Shown here in pieces: positions 43,270 to 54,920 of a stretch of DNA of 64,000 bases. A program made the position numbers and the translations under genes. The notes below the pieces were generated by a model. The model saw only the letters and a program-made list of their open reading frames with translations. It was not told where the DNA came from and ran no database searches. The stretch's first letter is position 1; each line of letters begins with the position of its first letter. Source of the DNA: Syntrophaceae bacterium UBA6109 (GTDB lineage: Bacteria; Desulfobacterota; Syntrophia; Syntrophales; UBA6109); contig DIWJ01000043.1 of NCBI GenBank assembly GCA_002428445.1, forward strand, positions 64,563 through 128,562, given 5' to 3'.

Positions 43270-45912
43270 TCAGTCTTTGCGGTCCTCAAGTTTCCTTGCG
43301 ACTTTTTCCTTGAGATAGGCTTCCAGGACATCGCCGACCTTGAAGTCGTTGAATCCTTCGACCCCGATGCCGCATTCCAATCCCGCCGCCACCTCCCTGG
43401 CGTCATCCTTGAACCGCCGCAGCGAGGCGATCTTTCCATCGTACACCACGACTCCATCGCGAACCAGCTTCACGGAGGCGCTTTTCGCGATCTTGCCGTC
43501 CGACACGTAGCTGCCCGCAATCGCACCGATCTTGGGAACACGGAACACTTCCCGAACCTCGGCGCGCCCCAGAACCACTTCCTTCCAATCCGGTTCCAGC
43601 AGACCCTCCATCGCCGCCCGCACGTCCGAGATGGCATTGTAGATAATATCGTACAGCTTGATTTCCACGCCTTCCTGCTGGGCGATTTCGACGACGCGGC
43701 TGTCCGGCCGGACGTTGAAACCGATAACGATGGCGTCGGAAGCCGAGGCGAGCATCACATCCGTTTCCGTGATGGCGCCCGTCGAGCTGTGGATGATCCT
43801 GAGCTTGATGTCCTGCGTGCTGAGCTTGTTCAGAGCGTCCGTCAGGGCTTCCAGGGAACCCTGAACGTCGGCCTTGAGTACGACACCGAACTCCTTGAAG
43901 CCCTCTTTGATTCTGTCGTACAGCTGTTCCAGCGTGATCTTCGAGGTCGAGGCAAGTTCCTTCTCCCTCTCTTTGCGGACCCAGTAGTCCGAAATGTTGC
44001 GGGCCTTCTTTTCATCTTCGACGCAGATGAACTCGGTGCTCGCCTGCGGAACGCTGGAAAAACCGATGACCTCGACCGGCATGGACGGCCCGGCCTCGTG
44101 CACGCGCCTTCCCTGATCGTCGATCATCGCCCGGACGCGGCCGGATTCCGTTTTCGCGACGAAGGCGTCTCCCTCTTTCAACGTTCCTTCCTGAATCAGG
44201 ACCGTTGCAACGGGCCCCCGCCCCTTGTCGAGCTTCGCTTCGATGATGACGCCGCGGGCGGGCCGGTCAGGATCGGCTTTCAGTTCCATCATGTCCGCCT
44301 GCAGGAGGATCATCTCGAGGAGTTCTTCGATACCCGTTTTCTTCTTGGCCGATACTTCGCAGAAGATGGTTTCTCCACCCCATTCCTCGGAGACCAGGGC
44401 GTACTCGGTCAGCGTCTGTTTCACCTTGCCGGAATCGGCACCGGGTTTGTCGATCTTGTTGATCGCGACGAGAATCGGGACTTCGGCCTCGCGTGCATGG
44501 TTGATGGCCTCGATCGTCTGCCCCATGACCCCGTCATCGGCGGCAACGACAAGCACAACGATGTCCGTAACCTGGGCGCCGCGGGCCCTCATGGCGGTGA
44601 AGGCTTCGTGGCCGGGCGTATCCAGAAAGACGATGTCCCGTTCTTTGATGCGGACATGGTAGGCGCCGATAGCCTGAGTAATGCCTCCGGCCTCTCCTTC
44701 CATGACGTTGGTCTGGCGGATGGCATCCAGGAGCGACGTCTTCCCGTGATCGACATGCCCCATGATGGTAACGACGGGCGCCCGCGGTTTCAGATTCGTC
44801 GAGGGGATCTCGACTCGGAGGAGGGATTCGTCATAGCCGCCGTCCGTGAGGGGTTCGATCTGATAACCGAACTCGCCGGCAACCAGGGTCGCCGTCTCTC
44901 GATCAATCGATTGGTTGATGCCCACCATCACTCCCAACACGATCAGCTTGCTGATGACCTCGCTGGCCTTGACTCCCATTTTCTTTGCGAAATCTCCGAC
45001 GGTAATCGCCTCGCCCACCTTGACCCTCCGCTTGATCGCCTTCGGAACCGTGATGACAGGTTTCTTCATCCTCAGAACGGCGGCCTTTTTCTCTTCCTTC
45101 CATCGGCTGGGCCGTTCATCGTGATCCGCATCTTCCCGCTTGTCCCTTCGATCGGCGATCTTCTTGATGAACGCCTTTTTCCTTACGGGTACGGGTTCGG
45201 CCATCAGGACTTCGACCGGCTTCTTCCCCTTCTTTTTCGGTTTTTCCGCTTCCGCCCGCTGCGCCCTTTCCGCAGCTGTCGGCTGGGGCGGAGCGCTTAC
45301 GATCATCCGTTCGGGCGCCCTTGGCGGCGCTTTTGGTTCCGCGGAAGGCTTGCGCTCCGGCGCTGCGGCCGACGGCGGTGGTGTTTCCCGCGGAGGAACG
45401 GGCTTCTTCACATCGGAGGGGGGCGCCTCCGCTGCCTGGGGGGACTGGGCTGCGGTTTCGGCAATCTCTTCTTTCTTTTTCCGCAGCTCCTCCTTCTCTG
45501 CAACAGGCGCTTCCGCCGGCTCCTTCGCGGGCACGGGCGCGGCGACTTCTTCTTTTGCGGTCTTCTTCTTGAGAACGGCCGTTGGCGCCGGTTCCTTCCG
45601 AAGCGCTTCTTTGACGGGCGCCTCCTTGGCCTTCTCGGCGACGGGTTCGACAGGGGGCTCAGGTGCGGCAGCAACCTCCTCCACGGCCGAGCGGACGGCC
45701 CGGCGGCGAATGACGGTGGATTTGATTCTCTTTTCTTCCATGCCTGCCGGTTCGCCGGCCTTCAACTCCTGAAGGATCCTCTCGATATCGTGTTCCTCCA
45801 GTGTGCTGGAATGAGACTTCACGGCGATTCCGATCCTCTCGAGCCTCGCGATCAGGTCCTTGTTTTCCATGCCGAGTTCTTTGGCCAGTTCGTACACTCT
45901 CTTCTTGGACAT
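43270..45912 (-). CDS. infB: Translation initiation factor IF-2
   Basis: GTPase of 880 residues that brings initiator tRNA to the 30S subunit. IF2_N at the start ([21 protein letters not shown]), then a long low-complexity Ala/Pro/Glu/Lys linker (about 70-280), a second IF2_N ([19 protein letters not shown]), and the G domain from about 385: [16 protein letters not shown] and NKID. C-terminal beta-barrels follow ([27 protein letters not shown]). The start at 45912 (MSKKRVYEL) matches the family; a further 9 codons upstream are open but unlikely. Downstream of nusA by 53 bp. Confidence 0.97.
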   Translation of the reverse strand: MSKKRVYELAKELGMENKDLIARLERIGIAVKSHSSTLEEHDIERILQELKAGEPAGMEEKRIKSTVIRRRAVRSAVEEVAAAPEPPVEPVAEKAKEAPVKEALRKEPAPTAVLKKKTAKEEVAAPVPAKEPAEAPVAEKEELRKKKEEIAETAAQSPQAAEAPPSDVKKPVPPRETPPPSAAAPERKPSAEPKAPPRAPERMIVSAPPQPTAAERAQRAEAEKPKKKGKKPVEVLMAEPVPVRKKAFIKKIADRRDKREDADHDERPSRWKEEKKAAVLRMKKPVITVPKAIKRRVKVGEAITVGDFAKKMGVKASEVISKLIVLGVMVGINQSIDRETATLVAGEFGYQIEPLTDGGYDESLLRVEIPSTNLKPRAPVVTIMGHVDHGKTSLLDAIRQTNVMEGEAGGITQAIGAYHVRIKERDIVFLDTPGHEAFTAMRARGAQVTDIVVLVVAADDGVMGQTIEAINHAREAEVPILVAINKIDKPGADSGKVKQTLTEYALVSEEWGGETIFCEVSAKKKTGIEELLEMILLQADMMELKADPDRPARGVIIEAKLDKGRGPVATVLIQEGTLKEGDAFVAKTESGRVRAMIDDQGRRVHEAGPSMPVEVIGFSSVPQASTEFICVEDEKKARNISDYWVRKEREKELASTSKITLEQLYDRIKEGFKEFGVVLKADVQGSLEALTDALNKLSTQDIKLRIIHSSTGAITETDVMLASASDAIVIGFNVRPDSRVVEIAQQEGVEIKLYDIIYNAISDVRAAMEGLLEPDWKEVVLGRAEVREVFRVPKIGAIAGSYVSDGKIAKSASVKLVRDGVVVYDGKIASLRRFKDDAREVAAGLECGIGVEGFNDFKVGDVLEAYLKEKVARKLEDRKD

Positions 45913-45965
45913 CCCTGCAACTCCCGCCCTTTCGTGCAACGCACGGCTTCTGAAAGATCCGACAA

Positions 45966-47228
45966 CTAAGCTTCTTTCTTCCCGCTAAGTTCCTGGTCGA
46001 TGATCCTGGCCGCCTCTTCAATCCAGACCGCGGCCGTCTTTTCTCCCACTCCCGGCAGAGAGGAAAGCATGGCGGGATCGGCTGCGGCAACCGTCGCCAC
46101 ACTCTTCAAGCCTTCCCGAAACAGCTTTTCCGCCATCTTTTCACCGACTCCCGGAATCTTCATCAGCGACTTGTAGCCTTCGTCCTCCTGCGTCGACGCC
46201 ATCGTTTCACTCTTCACGTCGATCTTCCACCCTGTCAGCCGCGCCGCCAACCGGACGTTCTGACCGTTTTTCCCGATGGCCAGGGACAGCTGATCGTCGG
46301 GAACGATCACTTCCATGGCACGGGTCTCATCATCCATGAAGACCCTGCTGACCTTGGCGGGGGAAAGGGCGGAGCAGACATACTTCGCCTGATCGTCGGA
46401 ATAGGGGACGATATCGATCTTTTCCCCTTTCAATTCCTGAACAACGCTCTGAACGCGCGCTCCCCGCATGCCGACGCAGGCGCCGACGGGATCAATGTCC
46501 CTGTCTTTCGTCCGCACGGAGATCTTCGCCCGCTTTCCCGGTTCGCGGGACACATTCACAATCTCGATCAGGCCCTCGGAGATTTCCGGGACCTCCATCT
46601 CGAACAAGGCCTTCAAGAATCCCGGGTGGGAACGGGAAAGGATGATCTGGGGTCCCTTGGAAATCTTTTTCACATCGAAGAGATAGGCGCGGATGCGCTC
46701 TCCCCGTTTGTAGGTCTCGCGCTGGATCTGTTCGGATATGGGCACCACGCCTTCCGCGCGCCCCAGATTGACGATGATGTTGCCGCCTTCGAACCGCTGA
46801 ACAAAACCGTTCACCAGTTCTCCCTTGCGGTCTTTGTACTCGTCGTAGATATTGTCGCGCTCCGCGTCCTTCACCTTCTGGATGATGATCTGTTTGGCCG
46901 TTTGCACGGCGATCCTGCCAAATGTGGAGGTGTCGATCTTGATCCCGAGGCTGTCCCCCAGTTCCGCCTCTTCGTCCAGGCTTCCCCTCGCTTCCGTGAT
47001 CGCTACCTGCATCTCGGGGTCCACCACTTTCTCCACAACCTTCTTGAACTGGAACACCTCGATCTCACCGGCTTCGTCGTTGTAGTGAGACTCGATATCC
47101 ACCTGCATGCCCAGCTTCTTGCGGGCCGCCGTCAACATGGCAGCTTCCAGCGCCTCGATGATGATCTGCTTGTCAATTCCCCGATCTTTGCCCATCTGCT
47201 CGATCAGACGCTTCAACTCCGGATACAT
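45966..47228 (-). CDS. nusA: Transcription termination/antitermination protein NusA
   Basis: RNA polymerase-binding factor of 420 residues: NusA_N ([20 protein letters not shown]), an S1 domain ([22 protein letters not shown]), two KH domains ([18 protein letters not shown] and [18 protein letters not shown]) and one helix-hairpin-helix region ([12 protein letters not shown] and [12 protein letters not shown]) that replaces the acidic repeats of the E. coli protein. It lies 77 bp after rimP. Confidence 0.97.
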   Translation of the reverse strand: MYPELKRLIEQMGKDRGIDKQIIIEALEAAMLTAARKKLGMQVDIESHYNDEAGEIEVFQFKKVVEKVVDPEMQVAITEARGSLDEEAELGDSLGIKIDTSTFGRIAVQTAKQIIIQKVKDAERDNIYDEYKDRKGELVNGFVQRFEGGNIIVNLGRAEGVVPISEQIQRETYKRGERIRAYLFDVKKISKGPQIILSRSHPGFLKALFEMEVPEISEGLIEIVNVSREPGKRAKISVRTKDRDIDPVGACVGMRGARVQSVVQELKGEKIDIVPYSDDQAKYVCSALSPAKVSRVFMDDETRAMEVIVPDDQLSLAIGKNGQNVRLAARLTGWKIDVKSETMASTQEDEGYKSLMKIPGVGEKMAEKLFREGLKSVATVAAADPAMLSSLPGVGEKTAAVWIEEAARIIDQELSGKKEA

Positions 47229-47305
47229 GCAAATGTCCCTCCTGCTTTCAAGTGCCCGGCCTCTCTGCTTTTCCTTCCGGCCGCGCCCTGTTTCCCGTCC
47301 AAATA

Positions 47306-47812
47306 TTACCGGTCCTCACGGAGAGCCTGGGGAGCCGTTCCCTGTTCTTCTTCCAGGTTCGCCTTCCATACAGATTCCCGCGGGATATGGACTTTCCTAT
47401 CCCCTACCTCAAGCACGATGACCTTGCGGTCCCCGTCTGCAATGAAATCGACCAGCTTCCCGCGAAAATGCCGCGTCCCTTCCAGCTTCTCGCCGAGTCG
47501 GAGCCGGATTCGCTCTCCGATAAACTTGAGAAAATCCTTGTCCCTGCTCAACGGCCGGTCCGGTCCCGGCGAGGACACTTCCAGCGTATAGGGACCCGGC
47601 GGCAGGTCATTGGCGGCAAGAACGTCGCCCAGTTGCGCGCTGACCCGGGAACAGTCGTCGAGCGTCACGCCTCCGTCCTTGTCCAGATACAGGCGTACGA
47701 TCCACCGGCTTTTCATCCGGATGCACTCGACCTGGATGACCTCCATCCCGAGGGATTCAGCCACGGGTTCCGCCAGTTTCCAGATCTCCTCTTTGTAAGC
47801 CGATTCCGACAT
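47306..47812 (-). CDS. rimP: Ribosome maturation factor RimP
   Basis: Early 30S assembly factor of 168 residues: LAEPVAESLGMEVIQVEC, LYLDKDGGVTLDDCSRVSAQL and LEVSSPGPDRPLSRDKDF, all family hallmarks. The ATG at 47812 (MSESAYKEE) gives the standard length; an in-frame extension upstream crosses a terminator hairpin and is rejected. First protein gene of the rimP-nusA-infB operon. Confidence 0.95.
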   Translation of the reverse strand: MSESAYKEEIWKLAEPVAESLGMEVIQVECIRMKSRWIVRLYLDKDGGVTLDDCSRVSAQLGDVLAANDLPPGPYTLEVSSPGPDRPLSRDKDFLKFIGERIRLRLGEKLEGTRHFRGKLVDFIADGDRKVIVLEVGDRKVHIPRESVWKANLEEEQGTAPQALREDR

Positions 47813-47867
47813 GTTTCGATCCGCTCTTCCGACAGCCCCTTCCGCCGTCTCCACACCCTTCGGCTGG

Positions 47868-47893
47868 AAAAAAAAAGTGGGCTTTAGCCCACT
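47868..47893 (-). terminator. Terminator/attenuator between tRNA-Gly and rimP
   Basis: Eight-bp stem AGTGGGCT/AGCCCACT (47876-47883 with 47886-47893), followed on the minus strand by at least eight Ts (47875-47868). It ends 56 bp before the rimP start. It should end the tRNA transcript, and read-through may feed the rimP-nusA-infB operon. Confidence 0.85.
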
Positions 47894-47976
47894 CGTCGGA
47901 AACTCCACGAAGATGACGTTGCGGGGTAACACAGATAGCGAGGAATTGCAAGAAAAATTTGGCTAGTGGAATGAAA

Positions 47977-48051
47977 TGGAGCGGGCGATGGGGCTCGAAC
48001 CCACGACGTCCAGCTTGGGAAGCTGACATTCTACCACTGAATTACGCCCGC
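47977..48051 (-). tRNA. tRNA-Gly (anticodon CCC)
   Basis: Folds as a complete cloverleaf on the minus strand. The acceptor arm GCGGGCG (48051 inward) pairs with CGCCCGC, followed by discriminator T and an encoded CCA (47979-47977). The D-arm contains AGTGGTAGA; the anticodon loop is TTCCCAA in a 5-bp stem (TCAGC/GCTGG), giving anticodon CCC; the T-arm is GTGGG-TTCGAGC-CCCAT. Length is 72 nt plus CCA. It reads GGG glycine codons. Confidence 0.97.
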
Positions 48052-48094
48052 TCACTGAAATACCGGGTAGCCTTCTCTTGAAACAGGTCGGGAA

Positions 48095-48122
48095 GTTTTA
48101 TTCAACGGCTTGGTTTTGTCAA
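48095..48122 (-). promoter_or_regulatory. Possible promoter for tRNA-Gly
   Basis: On the minus strand TTGACA (48122-48117), 16-bp spacer, TAAAAC (48100-48095). The start site would be about 37 nt before the tRNA 5' end. It lies in the 103-bp gap after hisD. Confidence 0.5.
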
Positions 48123-48154
48123 GATTTTTTTCCGACGGCTTTTGGGGAGAGCCG

Positions 48155-49450
48155 CTATTTTTTTGCTTCTGTCCTCAGGGAAATGGATCTGCCGTGTCCC
48201 TGCAGACCCTCCGTCTCCGCCAATCGGACGGCGGCACCGCCGTATCCGGCGAGGGCTTCGGCGGAAAAGGACAGGACGCTCATCCTTCGCACGAAATCAT
48301 AGACGCCCAGGGGGGAAGCGAAGCGCGCCGTCCCACCTGTCGGCAGGATATGACTGGGGCCCCCCAGATAATCTCCAACGGCCTCCGGCGTGTAGGACCC
48401 GAGGAAGACAGCGCCGGCATGGCGGATTTTGGGAAGGATCTTTTCGGGATCCTCGAGACACAGTTCGAGATGTTCCGGAGCAAAGCGATTGGCGATTTCA
48501 ATCGCCCCATCGAGATCTTCCGTGATGACGATGGCGCCGAATTCCTTGAGGGAGCGGACCGCAATGGCGTTGCGCGGCAGAAGTTCCAGTTGTCTTTCGA
48601 CCTCCCGGGCCACTTCGCCGGCGAATGCCTCGGCGGGCGTCACGAGGACAGCGCTCGCCGTTTCATCATGCTCGGCCTGGGCAAGCAGATCCGCCGCGAT
48701 CCAGGCCGCAGGCGTCCGGCCGTCCGAGACGATCAACACCTCGCTGGGGCCGGCGATCATGTCCACCCCCACGATCCCGTAGACGAGTCGTTTGGCTGCC
48801 GCCACATAGGCATTCCCCGGTCCGACGATCTTGTCCACGGCGGGAACCGTTCGGGTCCCGTAGGCCAGGGCGGCAATCGCCTGGGCTCCGCCGACCTTGA
48901 AGATCCCGGTCACGCCTGCGATCCGCGCGGCCGCGGCGATCAGCGGCTGCACGCCGCGGCCTTTCGTGGGAGAAACCAGATAGATTTCGTCCACCCCGGC
49001 AAGCCGGGCCGGAATCGCCGCCATCAGAACAGTCGAAGGATAGACCGCAAGGCCCCCCGGGGCGTAGATCCCCACCCGCTGCAACGGCAGGATCCGCTGC
49101 CCCCATCCGACGCCGTCCTTTTCCCTCGAAAACCAGCTCTCCGCAACCTGAAGACGGTGAAATCGTTCGATCCTGTCCGCCGCCAGCCGTAAAGCCTCGG
49201 CATCTTCGGCAGCCACGCGGGCTGCGGCCTCGTCCCATTCCTCTCCTGAGACAATTACGCTCCGGGAATCCGGGCGGAAGCCGTCGAAGCGCTCCGTATA
49301 ATCGAACAGGGCTTCATCGCCCCTTGCAGCAACGTCCCGGACAATGGACTGGACGGTCCGCAGCAATTCTTCGTCGAAGACCTTGCCTCTTTTCATGATG
49401 CGGTCGAAGAGAATTTCAAAGGCAGAATCGCCCGTACGGATCGGTTTCAT
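48155..49450 (-). CDS. hisD: Histidinol dehydrogenase
   Basis: Zinc enzyme oxidising histidinol to histidine in two steps with NAD. 431 residues; catalytic Glu-His in RFAPEHLEL, zinc ligands in LAQAEHDE (Gln and His), GDYLGGPSHILPT (Asp) and LQGHGRSI (His); NAD region GPSEVLIVSDG. It begins 1 bp after murA ends, so the two are co-transcribed at the end of the prfA-prmC-murA-hisD run. Confidence 0.97.
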   Translation of the reverse strand: MKPIRTGDSAFEILFDRIMKRGKVFDEELLRTVQSIVRDVAARGDEALFDYTERFDGFRPDSRSVIVSGEEWDEAAARVAAEDAEALRLAADRIERFHRLQVAESWFSREKDGVGWGQRILPLQRVGIYAPGGLAVYPSTVLMAAIPARLAGVDEIYLVSPTKGRGVQPLIAAAARIAGVTGIFKVGGAQAIAALAYGTRTVPAVDKIVGPGNAYVAAAKRLVYGIVGVDMIAGPSEVLIVSDGRTPAAWIAADLLAQAEHDETASAVLVTPAEAFAGEVAREVERQLELLPRNAIAVRSLKEFGAIVITEDLDGAIEIANRFAPEHLELCLEDPEKILPKIRHAGAVFLGSYTPEAVGDYLGGPSHILPTGGTARFASPLGVYDFVRRMSVLSFSAEALAGYGGAAVRLAETEGLQGHGRSISLRTEAKK

Positions 49451-49451
49451 G

Positions 49452-50702
49452 TCACCCCTTTACCCGCAAAATGTCCGCCCCCAGCGCCGAGAACTTCTTC
49501 TCGACCTGCTCATACCCCCTGTCGATGTGATACACGCGCGACAACTCCGTCGTCCCTTCGGCGGCCAATCCCGCCAGGATCAGCGAAGCCGAGGCGCGCA
49601 AGTCCGTCGCCATCACCGGCGCGCCCCGGAGCTTCGGAACGCCCCGCACGACGGCCGTATTGCCCTTCACCTGGATATCGGCGCCCATCCTCATCAGTTC
49701 CGCCACATGCATGAAGCGGTTTTCGAAAACCGTCTCCGTGACCGTACCGGACCCTTCGGAGAGGGCCATGAGGGCCATGACCTGGGCCTGCAGGTCCGTT
49801 GGAAAGCCCGGATAGGGCAGGGTCTTGACATCGACACGGCGGAGGCGGCCGACCCCCCTCGCCCGCAAGCCGCCCTGGATCGGATCGATGACCATTCCCG
49901 CCTCGCGCAATTTGGCGATCAGGGCATCCAGATGGGACGGCTCGCATCCCCGGATCGCCACGTCGCCGCCGGTGATGCCTGCGGCGATGAGAAACGTTCC
50001 CGTTTCAATCCGATCCGGAATCACGGTGACATCGGCGGGATGCAGTTTCGGGACCCCCTCGATCCGGATGACATCCGTGCCGGCGCCGGTGATCTTCGCT
50101 CCCATGGCGACCAGGACCTCCGCCAGGTTGCCCACCTCCGGCTCGCGTGCGGCATTCTTGATCTCGGTGATCCCTTCGGCGAGACAGGCGGCCATCAGGA
50201 TATTCTCGGTACCGCCCACGGTGGAGATGTCGAAATAGAGATTCGCCCCCCGCAGCTTCTTCGCCCGGGCCCGGACGTAGCCGTCCTGGAGTTCCACCTC
50301 CGCACCCATCTCCTGCAATGCCTTGATATGGAGATTTACGGGCCTCGCGCCGATGGCGCAGCCTCCGGGAAGCGACACCCTGGCCTCGCCGAACCGGGCC
50401 ACAAGCGGCCCAAGGACGAGGACCGAGGCCCGCATCGTCTTGACAAGGTCATAGGGGGCTTCGCAGCGGATATCATTCCCTGCATTGATGCGCGTTACGG
50501 CCCCGGATTCGATCTGCGCACCCAGATTCGCCAGGAGCCTGCAGACGGTCTTGATGTCCAGAAGATCCGGAATATTGTGGTAGGTGTTCCAACCGTCGGC
50601 AAGCAGCGATGACATCAGAATCGGCAGGGCGGCATTTTTTGCGCCGCTGATGCGGACCTCACCGTGCAGCCTTTGTCCTCCCCGGATGACGATCTTGTCC
50701 AT
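49452..50702 (-). CDS. murA: UDP-N-acetylglucosamine 1-carboxyvinyltransferase
   Basis: First committed step of peptidoglycan synthesis. 416 residues; Lys22 in [12 protein letters not shown] and the active-site Cys115 in [12 protein letters not shown], at exactly the E. coli numbering, so fosfomycin sensitivity would be expected from this residue. The ATG at 50702 follows GGGAGGAGCAGGAC. It lies 52 bp after prmC. Confidence 0.97.
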   Translation of the reverse strand: MDKIVIRGGQRLHGEVRISGAKNAALPILMSSLLADGWNTYHNIPDLLDIKTVCRLLANLGAQIESGAVTRINAGNDIRCEAPYDLVKTMRASVLVLGPLVARFGEARVSLPGGCAIGARPVNLHIKALQEMGAEVELQDGYVRARAKKLRGANLYFDISTVGGTENILMAACLAEGITEIKNAAREPEVGNLAEVLVAMGAKITGAGTDVIRIEGVPKLHPADVTVIPDRIETGTFLIAAGITGGDVAIRGCEPSHLDALIAKLREAGMVIDPIQGGLRARGVGRLRRVDVKTLPYPGFPTDLQAQVMALMALSEGSGTVTETVFENRFMHVAELMRMGADIQVKGNTAVVRGVPKLRGAPVMATDLRASASLILAGLAAEGTTELSRVYHIDRGYEQVEKKFSALGADILRVKG

Positions 50703-50754
50703 GTCCTGCTCCTCCCGCCTCTGCCGATGAGAACCCTTACAGCGGCCCGGCGCT

Positions 50755-51666
50755 TCAAACACGCGCAGCAGATACCACCCTCCAGAGTCCCCCGTAATCT
50801 TTACGAAACCGGATATCCCGGTAATGCCCGCCATCGAGAAAGAACTCCTCGACCGGCGTCTTCTGGTCAGGGCCGATTTCCAGAAACAGGCGGCCGTTCC
50901 GGCGAAGGTGCATTGGCGCAGTCCCGATCAGCCGCCGGTGCATCTCCGTCCCCTCGCGCCCGGCCACCAGGGCCTCCCGCGGTTCGAATTCGCGGACATC
51001 CCGCATCAGGGAGGAAAATTCGCCTTGAGACAGATACGGCGGATTCGAGACGATACAGTCGAAGCCCCCCTGCAACGGTTCAAGAAGGTCGCCGGCGAGG
51101 AAGGAAATTCTCTCTTCCACATGAAGCCGGCGTGCATTCCGGAAGGCCACGGCAAGGGCATCCCGCGAAATGTCCGTAGCGACGACGTGCACCCTCTCCA
51201 GGGCGACGGCGAGAGCCAGGGCCACGGCGCCGCTTCCGGTCCCGATATCTGCGATCCGTAAAGTCCCGTTCTTCGCATCGGAGGTGAACCGGAGGACCTC
51301 CTCGACGAGAATCTCCGTCTCAGGCCGCGGCACCAGGACCGCCGGGCCAACCTCCAGATCGAGCGACCAGAATTCCCTCCGGCCGGTCAGATAGGCGACG
51401 GGTTCTCCGGCAAGGCGCCGGTCGGCGAGCGCAGCGAAGGCCCGTTGCTCCTCCGGCGATATTGCCTCGTGAGCCCGAAGGTGCAGATCGGTTCTTGACG
51501 CGCCAAGAACCTGCATCAAGAGAACCTCGGCATCCAATGCGGGAGAGGCAAGCCCCGCCCGCGCAAACGATAGCGCCGTCGCGTGCAGGAGATGACGAAC
51601 ATTGAAGTTCTCCGGAGCCTGCTCCGGAGGATCTTCGCTCCCTGCGGAAGAAAGTTTACGCTTCAT
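50755..51666 (-). CDS. prmC: Peptide chain release factor N5-glutamine methyltransferase
   Basis: Methylates the Gln of the GGQ motif in release factors; directly downstream of prfA as usual. 303 residues: N-terminal helical domain ([21 protein letters not shown]), [15 protein letters not shown], AdoMet motif [16 protein letters not shown] and the catalytic NPPY in [14 protein letters not shown]. The first 22 residues (MKRKLSSAG onwards) are encoded entirely by repeat copy B (51601-51666), and family homology begins at residue 23 ([10 protein letters not shown]). The only in-frame start available is the ATG at 51666, inside the repeat. Confidence 0.93.
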   Translation of the reverse strand: MKRKLSSAGSEDPPEQAPENFNVRHLLHATALSFARAGLASPALDAEVLLMQVLGASRTDLHLRAHEAISPEEQRAFAALADRRLAGEPVAYLTGRREFWSLDLEVGPAVLVPRPETEILVEEVLRFTSDAKNGTLRIADIGTGSGAVALALAVALERVHVVATDISRDALAVAFRNARRLHVEERISFLAGDLLEPLQGGFDCIVSNPPYLSQGEFSSLMRDVREFEPREALVAGREGTEMHRRLIGTAPMHLRRNGRLFLEIGPDQKTPVEEFFLDGGHYRDIRFRKDYGGLWRVVSAARV

Positions 51667-51709
51667 TCGCTCGCTTGCCCCGCGGCATCGCCGACGGGGA
51701 GTGCGCTAG
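51601..51709 (+). repeat. Structured dispersed repeat, copy B (inside the prfA-prmC junction)
   Basis: Same orientation as copies A and C, starting with ATTGAAGTTC. Hairpin 1 (CTCCGGAGC at 51610-51618 with GCTCCGGAG at 51621-51629) has the same stem as copy A. Hairpin 3 (51678-51686 with 51690-51699) keeps nine pairs with one bulged A. The middle hairpin is degenerate. CATTCGCTCGCTT is retained. Read on the minus strand it carries the prfA stop codon (51706-51708) and the first 22 codons of prmC. Confidence 0.85.
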
Positions 51710-52794
51710 TTGATCGACTGCTTGAGGTTTTCCGTCTGGTAATGCGCGCTCAGAGCCTCCACCATCGTCCGGATATCCCCGTCGAGAAAGTTTTCCAGAT
51801 TGTAGACGGTGAGGCCGATGCGGTGATCCGTGATCCTTCCCTGGGGGAAGTTGTAGGTGCGGATCCGTTCGCTTCGATCGCCGCTCCCCACCTGGCTGCG
51901 CCGGGTCTTCGAAATGTCGGCGTTCTGCTTGTCCACCGCCTGATCGAGCAGGCGCGACCGCAGCACCTTCATCGCCTTGGCCTTATTCTTGAGCTGCGAT
52001 TTTTCATCCTGGCAGGTCACGACCAGTCCCGTCGGGAGGTGCGTGATCCGGACGGCGGAGTCGGTGGTATTGACGCTCTGTCCGCCATGGCCGCTCGAGT
52101 GATAGACGTCAATGCGCAGTTCATTCGGATCGATGTGGATTTCGACGTCCTGCGCCTCCGGAAGGATCGCCACCGTAACGGTGGAGGTATGGATCCGGCC
52201 CTGTGCCTCGGTCGCGGGGACCCGCTGCACGCGGTGCACACCGCTCTCATATTTCAGTTTGCTGTAGGCCCCCTGGCCTTCGACAAGGGCAATGATCTCC
52301 TTGAAACCGCCGACTCCGCCCGAGGGCGTATGGCTGATGACCTCCACTTTCCACCCGTGGGATTCGGCATAACGCGCATACATCCTGAACAGATCGCCTG
52401 CGAAGAGTCCCGCTTCATCGCCTCCCGCACCGGCGCGGATTTCCATCACGACGTTCTTTTCGTCGTTCGGGTCCTTCGGCGTCAGCAGGACGCGGAGGCG
52501 ATCTTCCAGCGCCTGGCATTTGTCTTTCAGGGCGGGCAACTCCTCCTTGACGAGCTCCCTGAGTTCCTCGTCATTTTCCCGGAGCAACACCTGGTCTTCT
52601 TCGATCCGTTCGCAGATTTTTTCGTATTCCCGGTAGGTGTGAACAAGCTCATCGAGATCCGAGTGCTCCTTGGCGTATTTCTGAAAAATGCCAGGTTTGC
52701 CGATCACGCTCTGGTCGCTGAGCAGCCCTTCCAACTCGCGGTATCGATCTTCTATATCTTTGATCTTTTTAAATATTTCTTCCATACCTGCCAC
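51706..52794 (-). CDS. prfA: Peptide chain release factor 1
   Basis: Terminates translation at UAA and UAG. 362 residues; the codon-recognition tripeptide PAT in [15 protein letters not shown] and the peptidyl-hydrolysis motif GGQ in [16 protein letters not shown] are present. The final stop codon TAG lies in repeat copy B. Part of the rpmE-prfA-prmC-murA-hisD run. Confidence 0.97.
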   Translation of the reverse strand: MAGMEEIFKKIKDIEDRYRELEGLLSDQSVIGKPGIFQKYAKEHSDLDELVHTYREYEKICERIEEDQVLLRENDEELRELVKEELPALKDKCQALEDRLRVLLTPKDPNDEKNVVMEIRAGAGGDEAGLFAGDLFRMYARYAESHGWKVEVISHTPSGGVGGFKEIIALVEGQGAYSKLKYESGVHRVQRVPATEAQGRIHTSTVTVAILPEAQDVEIHIDPNELRIDVYHSSGHGGQSVNTTDSAVRITHLPTGLVVTCQDEKSQLKNKAKAMKVLRSRLLDQAVDKQNADISKTRRSQVGSGDRSERIRTYNFPQGRITDHRIGLTVYNLENFLDGDIRTMVEALSAHYQTENLKQSIN

Positions 52795-53040
52795 GATCGC
52801 GGGTCTTGTTCGTTCGGACGAGAACCTCTGTTTTGAGAAGGGCGGTCCTCGTCAAGCCCGCCGCAAAGACGAGCAGACCCATCCCTCAAGCCGTTGCGGT
52901 GAATTATCTCTTAAATTCAGAGCGGAAACAAGGAGAGATCTGCGGATGCAGGGACGGCGCCCCTCTCGGAGGCGCCCCCGGCTGTGCCGAGGCGGACCTG
53001 CGCAGCCGTTAGAAAATCTTGCGGACTTGCTGCCGCGGAA
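52795..53040. other. Gap between rpmE and prfA (no gene seen)
   Basis: 246 bp. Contains a GGCGCC/GGCGCC hairpin near 52958-52978 (GGCGCCCCTCTCGGAGGCGCC) without a T-run. Short open frames on the plus strand look like chance. Could hold a promoter for prfA on the minus strand, but no convincing -35/-10 pair was found. Confidence 0.5.
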
Positions 53041-53253
53041 TTACTTCTTTTCTTCCCTGGCGGCGTACTTCTTCCGGAACCGCTCCACGCGGCCGGCCGT
53101 GTCCATGATCTTCTGCTTGCCCGTCATGAAGGGGTGACACTTCGAACAGATTTCGACCTTGATATCCTTCTTCGTAGACCGGGTCGAAATAACGTTCCCG
53201 CAAACGCACGTGATGGTCGTATCCTGATATTCGGGATGAATGCCTTCTTTCAT
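53041..53253 (-). CDS. rpmE: 50S ribosomal protein L31 (zinc-binding form)
   Basis: 70 residues with the four zinc-ligand cysteines of the C+ form (ITCVCGN and ICSKCHPF), starting MKEGIHPEY and ending with a basic tail. It lies between rho and prfA, the common order rho-rpmE-prfA. The presence of the zinc form suggests a paralogue for zinc starvation could exist elsewhere; none is in this window. Confidence 0.96.
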   Translation of the reverse strand: MKEGIHPEYQDTTITCVCGNVISTRSTKKDIKVEICSKCHPFMTGKQKIMDTAGRVERFRKKYAAREEKK

Positions 53254-53382
53254 GTTCGTCTTGTTCCTCCTGTCATCCGCATCGTCCGATCGGGACCTTT
53301 TTCCACGGATCCCCTTTTTACAGATCGACGGGGCTGCGCTTATACCATTTTTCCGGCGAAATGCAAGGGGCTCTTGCAGTCG

Positions 53383-54630
<1,248 letters not shown>

Positions 54631-54920
54631 AAACTTTATTCCCCGCGTCACGTCCTTTCTGAATACTTATTGCCACGAAACTACGACAACGACCCGACAA
54701 CGCCATTGTGTCTTGCTGAATAGTCACCTGTATCGCATGGAGAAACACAGATCGATCATGATAAAGAAATGGGTGAAAACACCGGGCTGTTTAATGGGTT
54801 TTATGATGCACTTAAAATAGGAAGGAGTCAGCACGCCTTTCTTTGTTTCAATCTTCCTACATCAAAAAATCGTAAACTGTCAAGCTTTTTGTATTTTCCG
54901 CCGATCGCCCGGTCAGGCCC
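54631..54920 (-). promoter_or_regulatory. rho leader region with a candidate promoter
   Basis: 290 bp, notably AT-richer than the genes on either side, between pgeF and rho. On the minus strand TTGACA (54883-54878), 16-bp spacer, TGTAGG (54861-54856) is a candidate promoter with a weak -10. It would give a leader of about 220 nt, comparable with the long, autoregulated rho leaders known in enterobacteria. No leader peptide with clear support was identified. Confidence 0.35.

Noticed and set aside
43012..45969. A 985-codon open frame on the plus strand opposite infB
   Set aside because: Antisense shadow in a GC-rich gene; no family resemblance, and infB explains the region fully. The same applies to the ~990-codon frame opposite carB (22213-25182) and the ~700-codon frame at 6771-8870.
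52806..53012. Short plus-strand frame in the rpmE-prfA gap
   Set aside because: No ribosome-binding site, no family resemblance, and composition typical of chance frames.
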